From positions 1 to 40,344 of the forward strand of contig JAJTHZ010000053.1 in the NCBI GenBank assembly GCA_021299185.1: DNA of 40,344 bases. Direction: 5' to 3'. Origin of the DNA: Lysobacteraceae bacterium. GTDB taxonomy: Bacteria; Pseudomonadota; Gammaproteobacteria; Xanthomonadales; Ahniellaceae. The notes beneath the pieces are model-generated. The model was not told where the DNA came from and made no database searches. It saw only the letters and a list, made by a program, of their open reading frames with translations. The position numbers and the translations under genes were made by a program. Below are positions 24,780 through 33,490 of this stretch, piece after piece; position 1 is the first letter of the stretch, and every line of letters starts with the position of its first letter.

Positions 24780-25685
24780 TCAGGCCAGCGGATTCGCGGC
24801 GAGGAACTTGCGCACCTCGGGCACCAGGCGCGCGTGGGCGTCTTCCAGCACGTAGTGGCCGGCGTCCTCGTACGCGAAGCGCTGCGCGGCGGGGAAGCGG
24901 CGCACGAACTCGTCGTAGAAGGCGCGGTCGAAAACGAAGTCGCGCAGGCCCCAGCCGAGCAGGATCGGCCGGTCGGCCAGCGCGTGCAGGCCGCGCCCGG
25001 TTTCCTCGACGATCGCCCACGCGGGGTCGCCGGGGCCCAGCGGGATGTCCTGCACGAAGCGCAGCGTCGCGATGCGGTTCGCCCACGAGTCGTACGGCGC
25101 GGTGTAGGCCGCGCGCACCTCGGCCGGCATCGGCTTGACCGTGGCCAGCCGCGTGGCGCCGCCGGCGAAGGCGTTGAAGCCGCGGATCAGCAGGGCCCCG
25201 AGCGCGCTGTCGCGGCCGAGCTTGAGCGCGAACGGCAGGCGCAGGCCCTTCGGATTGGGGAAGCCCGCGGTGTTGGTGATCACCAGGCGCGCGATGCGCT
25301 CGGGATTGCACACCGCCCAGGCCAGGCCGATCATGCCGCCCCAGTCGTGCACCGCCAGCGTGAGTCCGGTCGGCGGCAGTCCGCGGTCACGCACCAGGTG
25401 CTGGTACCACTGCTCGAGGTCGTCGATGCGCGAGGCCAGCGTGTAGCGGTAGCGGTCGTCGGCCGGCTTGTCCGACAGGCCCATGCCGATCCAGTCCGGC
25501 GCCAGGCAGCGGTGGCGGTCGGCGAGCCCGTCGATCAGGTGCCGCCAGTACCACGACCACGAGGGGTTGCCGTGCAGCATCAGCACCGGCTCGCCGCTGC
25601 CGCGGTCGACGTAGTGCTGCGACAGGCCGTCGGCGCGCGTGAAGCGGCGCCCGGCGGCGCCCGGCCATTCCGGCAGGCGGCTCAT
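24780..25685 (-). CDS. oleB: Beta-lactone decarboxylase of olefin synthesis (haloalkane dehalogenase-like)
   Basis: A 301-residue alpha/beta hydrolase related to haloalkane dehalogenases. The oxyanion block is HGNPSWSWYWRHL at 38-50. The nucleophile is Asp114 in AVHDWGGM (111-118), with Asp249 in GLRDF and His277 in EDAGHYVLEDA as likely partners. An aspartate nucleophile and this motif set fit OleB, which removes CO2 from the beta-lactone made by OleC, giving a cis-olefin. The gene starts 22 bases after the oleA stop, so the two form an operon. Its ATG at 25685 starts MSRLPEWPG. The end is close to the REP array. Confidence 0.94.
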   Translation of the reverse strand: MSRLPEWPGAAGRRFTRADGLSQHYVDRGSGEPVLMLHGNPSWSWYWRHLIDGLADRHRCLAPDWIGMGLSDKPADDRYRYTLASRIDDLEQWYQHLVRDRGLPPTGLTLAVHDWGGMIGLAWAVCNPERIARLVITNTAGFPNPKGLRLPFALKLGRDSALGALLIRGFNAFAGGATRLATVKPMPAEVRAAYTAPYDSWANRIATLRFVQDIPLGPGDPAWAIVEETGRGLHALADRPILLGWGLRDFVFDRAFYDEFVRRFPAAQRFAYEDAGHYVLEDAHARLVPEVRKFLAANPLA

Positions 25686-25707
25686 GCGACGACGCGGCGT
25701 GTCCGGC

Positions 25708-26724
25708 TTACCAGACGACTTCGGCCATCGAGCAGTTCAGGCCCGAACCGATGCCGAGCAGGGCGACGCGGCTGCCTTTCTTCAGGCGGCCCATCTCCTT
25801 CAGCTTCGACAGCGCGATCGGCACTGAGGCCGGACCGACGTTGCCGTACTCGGGGAACACGGTGAGCACCTTCTTCGGGTCGATGCCGAGCAGTTCGACC
25901 AGGGCCGCGGTGTGCACCTTGCTGACCTGGTGGATCACGAACTCGTCGAGCTCGCCCACCGCCCAGCCCATCGCCGCGCGCGCGGCCTGGAAGGTCTTGC
26001 CGGCGAGCTTGAGGCCCTCCACCAGCAGGGTGCGGGTGTCGGTGACCATGCGGTCCATGTTGCCGCGGCACAGATGCGAGAAATTGGTCGCCGCGCGGGT
26101 CACGCTGCCAAGGAAACGGTGGCCGTCGGGCAGCAGTTCGGCGCGGCCCATCACCATCGCGGCCGCGCCCGAACCCAGGGTGAGCGAGGCGAACTCGTTG
26201 CGGAAGTCCTCCGGCGTGACGTCCGGGCGCAGCATGCGCGCGATGGTCTTCTCGGCGATCTCGTTGCTGGCCTCGCCGTTGACGATCAGCGCGTATTCGA
26301 TGTCGCCGCGCTCGATCATGCGCGCGGCGATGTCCATGCCGTTGAGGAAGCCGAGGCAGGCGTTGCCGACGTCGAAGTTCTGGCAGGTGTCGGCGAGCCC
26401 GAGGTTGCCGTGCACGATGGACGCTGTGCTCGGCTCTAGGTAGTCGCGCGAGACCGAGGTGTTGACCAGGATGCCGATCTTCTCGTGCGGCACGCCGCTC
26501 TCGGCGATCGCCTTCTGCGCCGCCAGGGTGGCGGCATCGGACGGCTGCACCGGGCCGTCCCAGATGCGCCGCGCGTTGATGCCGGCGACGTCCTCGAACA
26601 GGTTCTCGCGGATCCCGAAACGCTCCAGGGTGGGCGCCAGCCGCTGCATGATGTCCGCCGAGGACAGGCGGATCGGCGCCTCGACGTGGGTCACGGAGGC
26701 GATCGCGACGTGCTTGTAGAGCAT
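25708..26724 (-). CDS. oleA: Acyl-CoA Claisen-condensing thiolase of olefin synthesis
   Basis: A 338-residue thiolase-superfamily enzyme of the OleA type, which joins two fatty acyl-CoAs head to head into a 2-alkyl-3-keto acid. The nucleophile is Cys123 in NACLGFLNGM, with His265 in FVIHQVSK and Asn295 in YGNVGPAS; Glu97 in DYLEPSTAS matches the glutamate that reaches over from the partner subunit. From memory these equal Cys143, His285, Asn315 and Glu117 of tagged Xanthomonas campestris OleA, a constant offset of 20. The ATG at 26724 gives MLYKHVAIASVTHVEAP, the normal start; the frame is open upstream without similarity. It is the first gene of an oleA-oleB operon, with oleC and oleD further downstream beyond a plus-strand insert. 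Confidence 0.96.
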   Translation of the reverse strand: MLYKHVAIASVTHVEAPIRLSSADIMQRLAPTLERFGIRENLFEDVAGINARRIWDGPVQPSDAATLAAQKAIAESGVPHEKIGILVNTSVSRDYLEPSTASIVHGNLGLADTCQNFDVGNACLGFLNGMDIAARMIERGDIEYALIVNGEASNEIAEKTIARMLRPDVTPEDFRNEFASLTLGSGAAAMVMGRAELLPDGHRFLGSVTRAATNFSHLCRGNMDRMVTDTRTLLVEGLKLAGKTFQAARAAMGWAVGELDEFVIHQVSKVHTAALVELLGIDPKKVLTVFPEYGNVGPASVPIALSKLKEMGRLKKGSRVALLGIGSGLNCSMAEVVW

Positions 26725-26862
26725 GGGGCTTCCCCGGGGATGCGGCGAGGCCGGCACGGTAACGGGAAGCACCGGAGGCCGCAACCGACAACGGCCCGTG
26801 ACCTTCGGCGGGCCTGGGTTCATTCGGGAAGGGTTAGGCTTGCCCGCCGATCGAACTGGACG

Positions 26863-29100
26863 ATGCGCATGCGCTTCCCGCTGCTGTCTGTCTTGCTCCT
26901 GGTGCTGTCCGCCGCGCTGCCGGCCGCAGCACCCGACGCGCATGCGCAGTCCGCCGAGCAGCGCTGGCAGGCCACGACCAGCGGCGGCGCAGTCGTGGTG
27001 GCGCGCGTTCCGGCGGGCTGGCGGCCGGGCGACCCCTTGGTGGTGGTCAATCGCGGCTACAGCCTCGACGTCGACGACGACCCCGGACTGGGGCCCCTGG
27101 TCGACCTGCAGTTGCGACAGGGCTTCGCGGTGGCGGCAAGCGGCTATCGCACGCGCGGCTGGGCGCCCTATGTCGCACTCGACGACAATGCGCTGCTGCT
27201 GGAGGCCTTCGAGACCCGCTTCGGGCGCGCAGGCCCGGTGTATGCGGTCGGTGGCTCGATGGGTGGCTTGATCTCGTTGCGGATGGGCGAGGACCGGCGC
27301 TTCCGCGGCCGCATCGCCGGCGTCTACGCGCTGTGCCCGCCGGCCGACGGCGCGCGCGCTTGGGATTCGGGCTTCGACCTCCGCATGGTCTACGACGCGA
27401 CCTGCGCCGGCGTCGGCGGCGGCGAACTGCTGACGGGCAGCCCACCCATCGACTGGGCGATGGACCTGTCCGACATCCCGCGAACGCTGGATCTCAACGG
27501 CGACAGCAGCGCTGCGCTGCGCACCGCCGCGCGCGTCACGCAGTGCCTGGGCGTGACCTTGCCGCCGTTCCTGCGCACCTCGTCGCAGCGCGGTCGTCTG
27601 GCCCAGGTGCAGGCGCTGACCGGCATTCGCGACGAGCGGTTCCTGCTCACCAACCTGGCCTACGCGACCTTCGGTCTGGGCGAGCTGGTGCGCGCCGCCG
27701 ACAAGGCCGCCGGCACGAACCCGTTCGACAACCGCTGGACCCGCTATGCCAGTGCCCTGCCAACGGCCGATGCCGCCGCGTCGACCATCGACGCACGGGT
27801 GCGCCGCGTCGCGGCGGACCGCTTCACGCGGCAGCGGCTGCTGGAGGTCTCCAACGCCCAGGGCTTCGGCGCCGCCCCGGTGCTGAGCCTGCACACCAGC
27901 GGCGACGAGCTGGTCCCCGCGTGGCACCAGCGCCAACTGCGCGCCCGCTACCGCGCGCCGGCGGGCGGCGATACCCCGACCCTGGTCTCGGCGATCGTCA
28001 CCGAGGCCGAGCGCTCGCACTGCGCCTTCAGCCGCGCCGAGCTGGAGACCGGCTGGAACGCGCTGCGCCAGTGGGTGGCCGACGGTCGGCGGCCGACGGT
28101 GGCGGAACTGCGCCAGCGCTGCCTCGCGACGGGCGCGGCGGCGGGCGAGTGCCGGATCGATCCCGTGGCCAGTACCGACGCGGCGCTGCCGGCAGTGCCG
28201 GCGCCGCTGCAACCGCGCCGGCCGGCGACCGCGGTGTCGCGCTCCGGCATCTGGTTCGACCCCACGCGCGACGGCGAGGGTTTCGTGATCGAGGAGCTGG
28301 ATCGCACCCTCGAGCCGACCGAAAACCCCTTCCCGCAGCGCGTGGTCGTCTACTGGTACACCTATGCCGCGGGCGCGGCGGGCGGCGGCGCGCAGCGCTG
28401 GTTCTCCGGGCTCGGGCTCGCGCAGGGCGACGGCTTCGTGGTCGACGAGCTGATCGAAGTCACGGGTGGGCGCTTCCTCGCGGCCACGCCGGTGCGGCGC
28501 GCGCGCATCGGTCGGCTCGAAGTGGTGTTCGAGGAAGCGGCCGGCAACACCGACCCGCTGGCGGTGACGGCGCGCCTGCGTTATGCGGGCGCGCCGGGCG
28601 AAGGTAGCGGTGAACTCGCGCTGCGGCGGCTGCTGGCGTCGCGCGACGGCACGTCGAGTGCCGCGCGGGAAACGTCTGCCGTCGGCGATCCGAGGGCGGG
28701 CGCGCGAGGCAGCATCTACGCCTTCGACGGCATCGACGGCCAGGGCATCGTGCTGCAGGAGCAGGTGCGCGGCGGCGTCCCGACGCGGGTCCTGACCGTG
28801 TTCGGTTTCGACGCCGCGGGTGCGCCACTGTGGTTGAGCGCGGCCGGCGGCGTGGCAGTGGACGGACGCCTGGTGTTCGACGGCGTGCTCGCCACGCGCG
28901 GCGCGCGCTTCGACGCCTTCGATCCCGCCGCCGTGCAGCGCATCCCGTGGGGACGGATCGAACTCGAGGTGGCCGACTGTGAGGTGGTCGGCTTTCGCTG
29001 GCGCGCGAACGATCCCACACTGGGCGAGGGTCGGATCGGTGCCACCCGCGCGGTGCCCGCCGCCGCGGGCGCGGCGAGGACCGGTTGCGGGGCCCTATAG
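26863..29100 (+). CDS. Secreted alpha/beta hydrolase with two C-terminal beta modules
   Basis: A 745-residue exported protein (signal LLSVLLLVLSAALPAAAPDA). Residues about 30-420 form an alpha/beta hydrolase: nucleophile elbow AVGGSMGG near 127-134, SGDELVPAWH as the acid region and SHCAF as the likely histidine. The C-terminal third holds two related modules. The first begins SGIWFDPTRDGEGFVIEELD near 461 and contains VVVYWYTYAAG and QRWFSGLG. The second begins GSIYAFDGIDGQGIVLQEQV near 617 and contains RVLTVFGFDAAGAPLWLSAA. Each follows the scheme GxWxxP..DGxGxVxxE, then an aromatic strand, then (R/L)W(F/L)S. I believe similar modules end many secreted proteins of this bacterial group. The ATG at 26863 (or 26869) was chosen because it opens the signal peptide. 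The substrate is unknown; an esterase is likely. Confidence 0.8.
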   Translation: MRMRFPLLSVLLLVLSAALPAAAPDAHAQSAEQRWQATTSGGAVVVARVPAGWRPGDPLVVVNRGYSLDVDDDPGLGPLVDLQLRQGFAVAASGYRTRGWAPYVALDDNALLLEAFETRFGRAGPVYAVGGSMGGLISLRMGEDRRFRGRIAGVYALCPPADGARAWDSGFDLRMVYDATCAGVGGGELLTGSPPIDWAMDLSDIPRTLDLNGDSSAALRTAARVTQCLGVTLPPFLRTSSQRGRLAQVQALTGIRDERFLLTNLAYATFGLGELVRAADKAAGTNPFDNRWTRYASALPTADAAASTIDARVRRVAADRFTRQRLLEVSNAQGFGAAPVLSLHTSGDELVPAWHQRQLRARYRAPAGGDTPTLVSAIVTEAERSHCAFSRAELETGWNALRQWVADGRRPTVAELRQRCLATGAAAGECRIDPVASTDAALPAVPAPLQPRRPATAVSRSGIWFDPTRDGEGFVIEELDRTLEPTENPFPQRVVVYWYTYAAGAAGGGAQRWFSGLGLAQGDGFVVDELIEVTGGRFLAATPVRRARIGRLEVVFEEAAGNTDPLAVTARLRYAGAPGEGSGELALRRLLASRDGTSSAARETSAVGDPRAGARGSIYAFDGIDGQGIVLQEQVRGGVPTRVLTVFGFDAAGAPLWLSAAGGVAVDGRLVFDGVLATRGARFDAFDPAAVQRIPWGRIELEVADCEVVGFRWRANDPTLGEGRIGATRAVPAAAGAARTGCGAL

Positions 29101-29102
29101 CA

Positions 29103-29364
29103 GCGCGCGGCGCACGCGCCGCTCCCACTGCCGCCCACGCCCTGCCGCACGCCTGCGTCGATGCGGAAGTCGTGGGAGCGCTGCGTGCAGCGCGATCGGC
29201 TCGCCTCAACAACCGAAAGGCATCGCGGCGCACGCGCCGCTCCCACAGCCGCCCCGGCCCTGCCACACCCCTGCGTCGGCGCGGCGATTGTAGGAGCGCT
29301 GCGTGCAGCGCGATCGAGTCGCCTCAACGACCGAAAAGCATCGCGGCGCACGCGCCGCTCCCAC
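29103..29364. repeat. REP-like palindrome cluster, family D
   Basis: A lone right arm lies at 29103-29128 (GCGCGCGGCGCACGCGCCGC plus TCCCAC), only two bases after the hydrolase stop. Two 75-base pairs follow at 29172-29246 (head GTGGGAGCGCTGCGTGCAGC) and 29290-29364 (head GTAGGAGCGCTGCGTGCAGC). The pairs share an inner spacer containing TCGCCTCAAC and GACCGAAA/AACCGAAA and lie 118 bases apart. They separate two convergent genes. Confidence 0.93.
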
Positions 29365-29391
29365 AGCGGCGCGGACCGTCGACGCGCGGCG

Positions 29392-31344
29392 TCAGCCGCC
29401 CTGGCCCTTCGGCTTGAAGCCGGCCAGCGAGCCGAGCACGCGCGGCAACTCGGGCTCGATCGCCTCCAGCGTGTTGGTCTCGGCGTTGAGCGAGGTGAAG
29501 TCCACCTTGGCGCGGATGCCGGCCGACAGCGGCGAACGGGTCTCGACGTCGTAGGGGCGCACGGTCAGGTTGGCGGTGTAGAGCGTGCTGCTCTGGCCGT
29601 AGTAGTTCAGCTGCTGCTGGCCCACCGGTTCGGCGCGCACCACCACCAGGGCGCGCACGCCATGGCGGGGCGCGGCGCCGAGGATGCGCGGCAGGTCGCC
29701 GCGCGCGAAATCGCCCAGCACCTCGGTGTCGGCGACCAGGAAGCCGCGGTTCATCAGCGCCTCCTCCACCGCCTGCTTGGCGGGGCCGGTGATCGCGGGA
29801 TCGCCGAAGGCGACCACCGCGATCTTCGGCGGGCCGGCCGGGCGCGGCGGCGCGACCTGCTCGCGCGGCGGGCGGTTGGCGGCCAGCGTGTCGCGGCGCT
29901 CCTGCTGGCGCTGCGCGGCTTCGGCCTGGACCTGTTCGGCCATGCGGCGCAGCGGCTCCAGCGCCTGCGCATCGGCCGGCGGAGCGATCGGCGGATCGCC
30001 GGGTCCGGCGATGCCGGTGTGGGTCGGTACGGCCGGTGGCGGCACCTCGGCCGGCGCCGGATCGGTGGACACGGCGGCGACCACACCGCCCTGCGCCGGA
30101 TCGGTGGACACGACGGCGACCGCGCCACCCGTCGGCGCAATGGGGGCGGGCGCCGTCGCGGCTGGCTGCACCTGCGCCGCAGGCACGGTGGACGCGGTGG
30201 TCACCGGCGCGCCGCCGAGGAACGGAATGCGGTCGCGCATCGCCCACGCGCCACCGCCGACGATCGCCAGCAGCAGCACCGCGGCGAGCGCGAGCAGCGC
30301 GCCGCCGCCGGCGCCCTGCCGCTGGTTCTGCGCCTCGAGCACCGACGGGCGCGCGGGCGCCGGCGGCGGGGTCTGGCCTTTCGGTCGCGTGGCGAGGTCG
30401 TCGGCCGGCGGCAGGACCACCGGCGGTGGCGTGGCGGCCTTGGCCGCAGGCAGCGGGGTCTTCATCGCCAGCACGGTCTGCGCGGCGGTCGACATCACGG
30501 GCCGGGCGGTGATGGTGTTGCCGGCGGCCAGCAGCGGATGGCGCGCGAGGTCCGCGGCCAGGGCGTGACAGTCCTGGTAGCGCGCGGCCGGGTCCTTCTC
30601 GGTCATCCGCTTGAGGATCGCCTGCAGGCCTTCGTCGACCTCGCCGTTGAGCGAGCGCACGTCCGGGATCTCGGCGCGCACCACTTCCAGCATCAGCCCC
30701 AGCGGGGACTCGTCGGTGAACGGCATGCGCCCGGTCAGCAGCTCGAAGAACACGATGCCGAGCGAGAAGATGTCGGAACGGATGTCGACCGGCTGGCCGG
30801 TGCAGACCTCGGGCGACAGATACCCGGGCGTGCCGACGAACTCGCCGGTGGAGGTGAGTTTCTTCGACAGGTCGGTGGTCGAATACGCGATGCCGAAGTC
30901 CGCGATCTTGATGTGGCCGCGGGCGTTGAGCATCAGGTTGCCGGGCTTGATGTCGCGGTGGACCACGCCCTTGTCGTGCGCGGTCGCGAGCCCGAGCGCG
31001 GTCTGGTAGATCGCGCGCGCCGCCGCCTCGGGGCTCATGCGCTGCTCGCGCTTCAAGAAGGTCGACAGCGACTCGCCCTCGACGAACTCCATCGCGAAGT
31101 ACGGCTGGCCGTCGTTCTCGCCGATGAAGTAGATCTGGATGATGTGCGGGTCGTTGAGCGCGGCCATCGAGCGCGCCTCGCGCAGGAAGCGCTCCTTGAC
31201 CGACTCGTCGTGCGCCAGCGCGGGCGCGAGCATCTTGATCGCGACGTAGCGGTTGAGCGCCGGCTCGTGGCCCTTGTAGACCACGCCCATGCCGCCGCGG
31301 CCGAGTTCGGCGACGATGTCGTAATGGCCGATCCGGGTGCCCAT
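29392..31344 (-). CDS. Membrane Hanks-type serine/threonine kinase
   Basis: A 650-residue protein. The N-terminal kinase domain (about 7-275) is intact: glycine loop GRGGMG at 15-20, Lys37 in VAIK, HRDIKPGN at 129-136, DFG at 149-151 and the activation segment GTPGYLSPE. A Pro/Ala-rich linker leads to one membrane helix near 348-368 (LLALAAVLLLAIVGGGAWAM). After a low-complexity Ala/Pro/Thr stretch, a C-terminal globular domain begins PKIAVVAFGDPAITGPAKQA and includes LMNRGFLVADTEVL, resembling the CsgG/LpoB type of periplasmic fold. It lacks PASTA repeats. The ATG at 31344 follows GGGGA on the minus strand. No partner phosphatase gene is adjacent, and the substrate is unknown. Confidence 0.9.
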   Translation of the reverse strand: MGTRIGHYDIVAELGRGGMGVVYKGHEPALNRYVAIKMLAPALAHDESVKERFLREARSMAALNDPHIIQIYFIGENDGQPYFAMEFVEGESLSTFLKREQRMSPEAAARAIYQTALGLATAHDKGVVHRDIKPGNLMLNARGHIKIADFGIAYSTTDLSKKLTSTGEFVGTPGYLSPEVCTGQPVDIRSDIFSLGIVFFELLTGRMPFTDESPLGLMLEVVRAEIPDVRSLNGEVDEGLQAILKRMTEKDPAARYQDCHALAADLARHPLLAAGNTITARPVMSTAAQTVLAMKTPLPAAKAATPPPVVLPPADDLATRPKGQTPPPAPARPSVLEAQNQRQGAGGGALLALAAVLLLAIVGGGAWAMRDRIPFLGGAPVTTASTVPAAQVQPAATAPAPIAPTGGAVAVVSTDPAQGGVVAAVSTDPAPAEVPPPAVPTHTGIAGPGDPPIAPPADAQALEPLRRMAEQVQAEAAQRQQERRDTLAANRPPREQVAPPRPAGPPKIAVVAFGDPAITGPAKQAVEEALMNRGFLVADTEVLGDFARGDLPRILGAAPRHGVRALVVVRAEPVGQQQLNYYGQSSTLYTANLTVRPYDVETRSPLSAGIRAKVDFTSLNAETNTLEAIEPELPRVLGSLAGFKPKGQGG

Positions 31345-31524
31345 CGGAAATCCCCAACGCCCGCGCGGGTTTGCGGGACGTTTTCGCAGGATAGCACCGG
31401 CACCTGAACGCTCCCGGAGCATGACGCGGGCGGGCATGCATCCGCGCCGGCCCGTGGTGCGTTCTGGGGCGTCGGGCTTGGGTCCGGCGCGCGTCGCTAG
31501 CGGGTACTGACTGGAACCCGATCG
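31345..31524. other. Gap between kinase and lower-GC genes
   Basis: This 180-base gap holds the upstream region of the kinase gene and the end of the next minus-strand gene. No terminator hairpin with a T-run, no REP member and no small gene can be recognised. Confidence 0.4.
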
Positions 31525-32409
31525 CTACTGTCCCGGTCGAAGGACGGCGAGGTCCCTGATGAATTGTTCCCGAACCGCCGGATTCGGACGCGGAGCAACG
31601 CTGTGGTAGCCGAAACCTGCCTGGCCGGGACTTACATCGCCTCGGTGCAACCGAGCCATAGCATCTGCTTCAGCCCGCGCCCAAAACCCTAGGTTTGATG
31701 CGACATCGCTCGGAAACATCCAGTAAAGCGCGATCGCCTTGTAGTCGCCGAGCAAAATCGCGCGTTTCGTGGCCTTTGCGGCGGCGTCAAGGTGATACGT
31801 TCTGCGAGGATCCGTCGGGCTGGCCATGCTTGCGACCCGCAAATGCGCCTCGACGGCGGCATAGAGCGCATAGTGTTGCCGACCGCGGCCGGCAAGTTCA
31901 TCGAGTTCCTGGGTCGCAGACAGAACTTCCGCCTCGCTTTTCGTTTCGCGCACGAGGGTTTCCAGGCCCAAGATGCGCAAAGCGGTCGAGCGCTCAGCGG
32001 AGGCCTGCTGGAGCACCGCTGCGCTCCCGAACTGAACAGCGAACTCCCGTTGCTTGCTCGTTGGGAACCCGCGTTGGCTCATCCAAGCAGCTTCTTCGGC
32101 ACTTTCCGCAACTCGTGGATCGACAACATCTCCTCGACGCAGCTGACAGGGCTCTGCAGTGCCGCACCCATAATCACGCAGCAACGCATCGTCCGAGGTG
32201 ATCATGGCGGCTCCGACGTGGTTTCGACCGGCGCCGCTGGTTGGTTCACCACGACTCGAGGCGGGTGGCAATTCGGGCAGTTCAGCTACGCTTTGCGTCT
32301 GCACGGACGATGCCCGATCCTGCGGTCCCTCTGGCCGAAACAGAACCCAGGAGAGCGCAAGCGCTGCGCTAGCGGCAAGAAAGATCTTGACAAGCAACGA
32401 GGTTTGCAT
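31525..32409 (-). CDS. Hypothetical membrane-anchored or secreted protein in lower-GC segment
   Basis: A 294-residue protein that I cannot assign to a family. It has an N-terminal hydrophobic stretch (LLVKIFLAASAALALSWVLF, 5-24), then a Pro/Ser-rich linker, then a mostly helical body. Cysteines appear in YGCGTAEPCQLRRGD near 80-94. The phrase AAWMSQRGFPTSKQREFAVQ and later helices (ATKRAILLGDYKAIALYWMF) suggest helical repeats of the TPR or Sel1 kind, without clear motifs. Its codon use and base composition are less GC-rich than its neighbours. It begins nine bases after the stop of the upstream secreted protein gene and is probably co-transcribed with it. Confidence 0.7.
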   Translation of the reverse strand: MQTSLLVKIFLAASAALALSWVLFRPEGPQDRASSVQTQSVAELPELPPASSRGEPTSGAGRNHVGAAMITSDDALLRDYGCGTAEPCQLRRGDVVDPRVAESAEEAAWMSQRGFPTSKQREFAVQFGSAAVLQQASAERSTALRILGLETLVRETKSEAEVLSATQELDELAGRGRQHYALYAAVEAHLRVASMASPTDPRRTYHLDAAAKATKRAILLGDYKAIALYWMFPSDVASNLGFWARAEADAMARLHRGDVSPGQAGFGYHSVAPRPNPAVREQFIRDLAVLRPGQ

Positions 32410-32418
32410 TGGCGTCGC

Positions 32419-33363
32419 TCAAGGAAAACCACAACCGGCGGCATCGGAGTTCGCGTACCACAGCTCACACCGGTGAACGGCAAGGATTGCACTCAGCCGG
32501 GATTGCAATGAGTTCGTTGGAGAAGCGATGGTTCCATTGTCGAGGGCGAAGATGACCGAAAGGATACCCTGAACCAAACCTGTGTATCTGGACGCGCCGA
32601 GGCTCTCGATCGTAGTGACGCTTCCTCCATTGAGAAAGTCGCGAATCTGTGTTTCTACGCTCGGTTCGGACAAACCTGCCTCTTCCCGTAGGCGTTGAAG
32701 AGCAGCCCAGCAATGGCTTAGGGGCTGCGGAACAAAACCAGGGTCGAGCGGGTCATAAGGCCCAACAGCCCAGTGTGGGACCGTCGTTACCGGCGTGAGT
32801 TGCGCTTGTGCTGAGCATATCCCTTGCACATCCGCTACAAGTTGATTGTTCGCAAAGCCGGGGCCTGGATACCCAGTGAAGATGCCGTTGGTGTGGGTGT
32901 TGAGCGCGTTGCGAACAGCATGGGCGAGGCCCGGGCTACTGTTCGCGAATCGAGCCAGGAATGCAAGCCCGCTGTTCGGCCCAGGCATACCGATCCACGG
33001 GGACACGGACTGCGTCCTGAAGAAGCAATCCTGAGGTCGCTCGCTGACCTGATTCTGACAGAACGCGGATCCAGGGCCGCTCCACGGCGAAGGGCCGCCG
33101 CCGGGTTCGGGGGTCCAGCCGCCGATCCTGGGCTCAGGCGTGACCGCCGGGACTTCTGGCAGTTGATAGCAGTCCAACTCGCCACTCTCGCAGCGATTCG
33201 CGTCAGCGCGTTCGGGCACTACTCCACAAAGCAAAATGAATAACCCAAGCAGGGTTGCCCTGGGCCTGCAGCCTCGCACTCGAGATGCGGTTATTGCGAG
33301 AGTCCGAATTGCGCAGCGACCAGATGCGGTCCGAACAGCGAGGTGCTCCTTGATCGATTCCAC
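32419..33363 (-). CDS. Hypothetical secreted cysteine-containing protein in lower-GC segment
   Basis: A 314-residue protein with no recognised family. The start is a GTG at 33363 with AAGGGAA about six bases upstream on the minus strand. The N terminus is long and basic before a hydrophobic core ATLLGLFILLCGVV (about 36-49), so export is likely, with cleavage near ADA-NRC; an internal start is possible. The mature part opens with a Pro/Gly-rich segment (PEPRIGGWTPEPGGGPSPWS) and carries about eight cysteines, such as CQNQ, DCFF, ICSA, HCWA, RCEL and GCGF, which suggests disulphides. Base composition is visibly lower in GC than the surrounding genes, as in the next gene, so the pair probably arrived together. 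Confidence 0.7.
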   Translation of the reverse strand: MESIKEHLAVRTASGRCAIRTLAITASRVRGCRPRATLLGLFILLCGVVPERADANRCESGELDCYQLPEVPAVTPEPRIGGWTPEPGGGPSPWSGPGSAFCQNQVSERPQDCFFRTQSVSPWIGMPGPNSGLAFLARFANSSPGLAHAVRNALNTHTNGIFTGYPGPGFANNQLVADVQGICSAQAQLTPVTTVPHWAVGPYDPLDPGFVPQPLSHCWAALQRLREEAGLSEPSVETQIRDFLNGGSVTTIESLGASRYTGLVQGILSVIFALDNGTIASPTNSLQSRLSAILAVHRCELWYANSDAAGCGFP

Positions 33364-33490
33364 GGCGACTTCCCTTTTCGGTTACCCTGCCTAGAGTTAC
33401 TCGCAATGGGATGCGGACATCGATCACGGCGGGGAGACGCTTTTCCTAGCTGTGCCGAACCCAGGCCAATACCAGACAGACCGCCATCGA

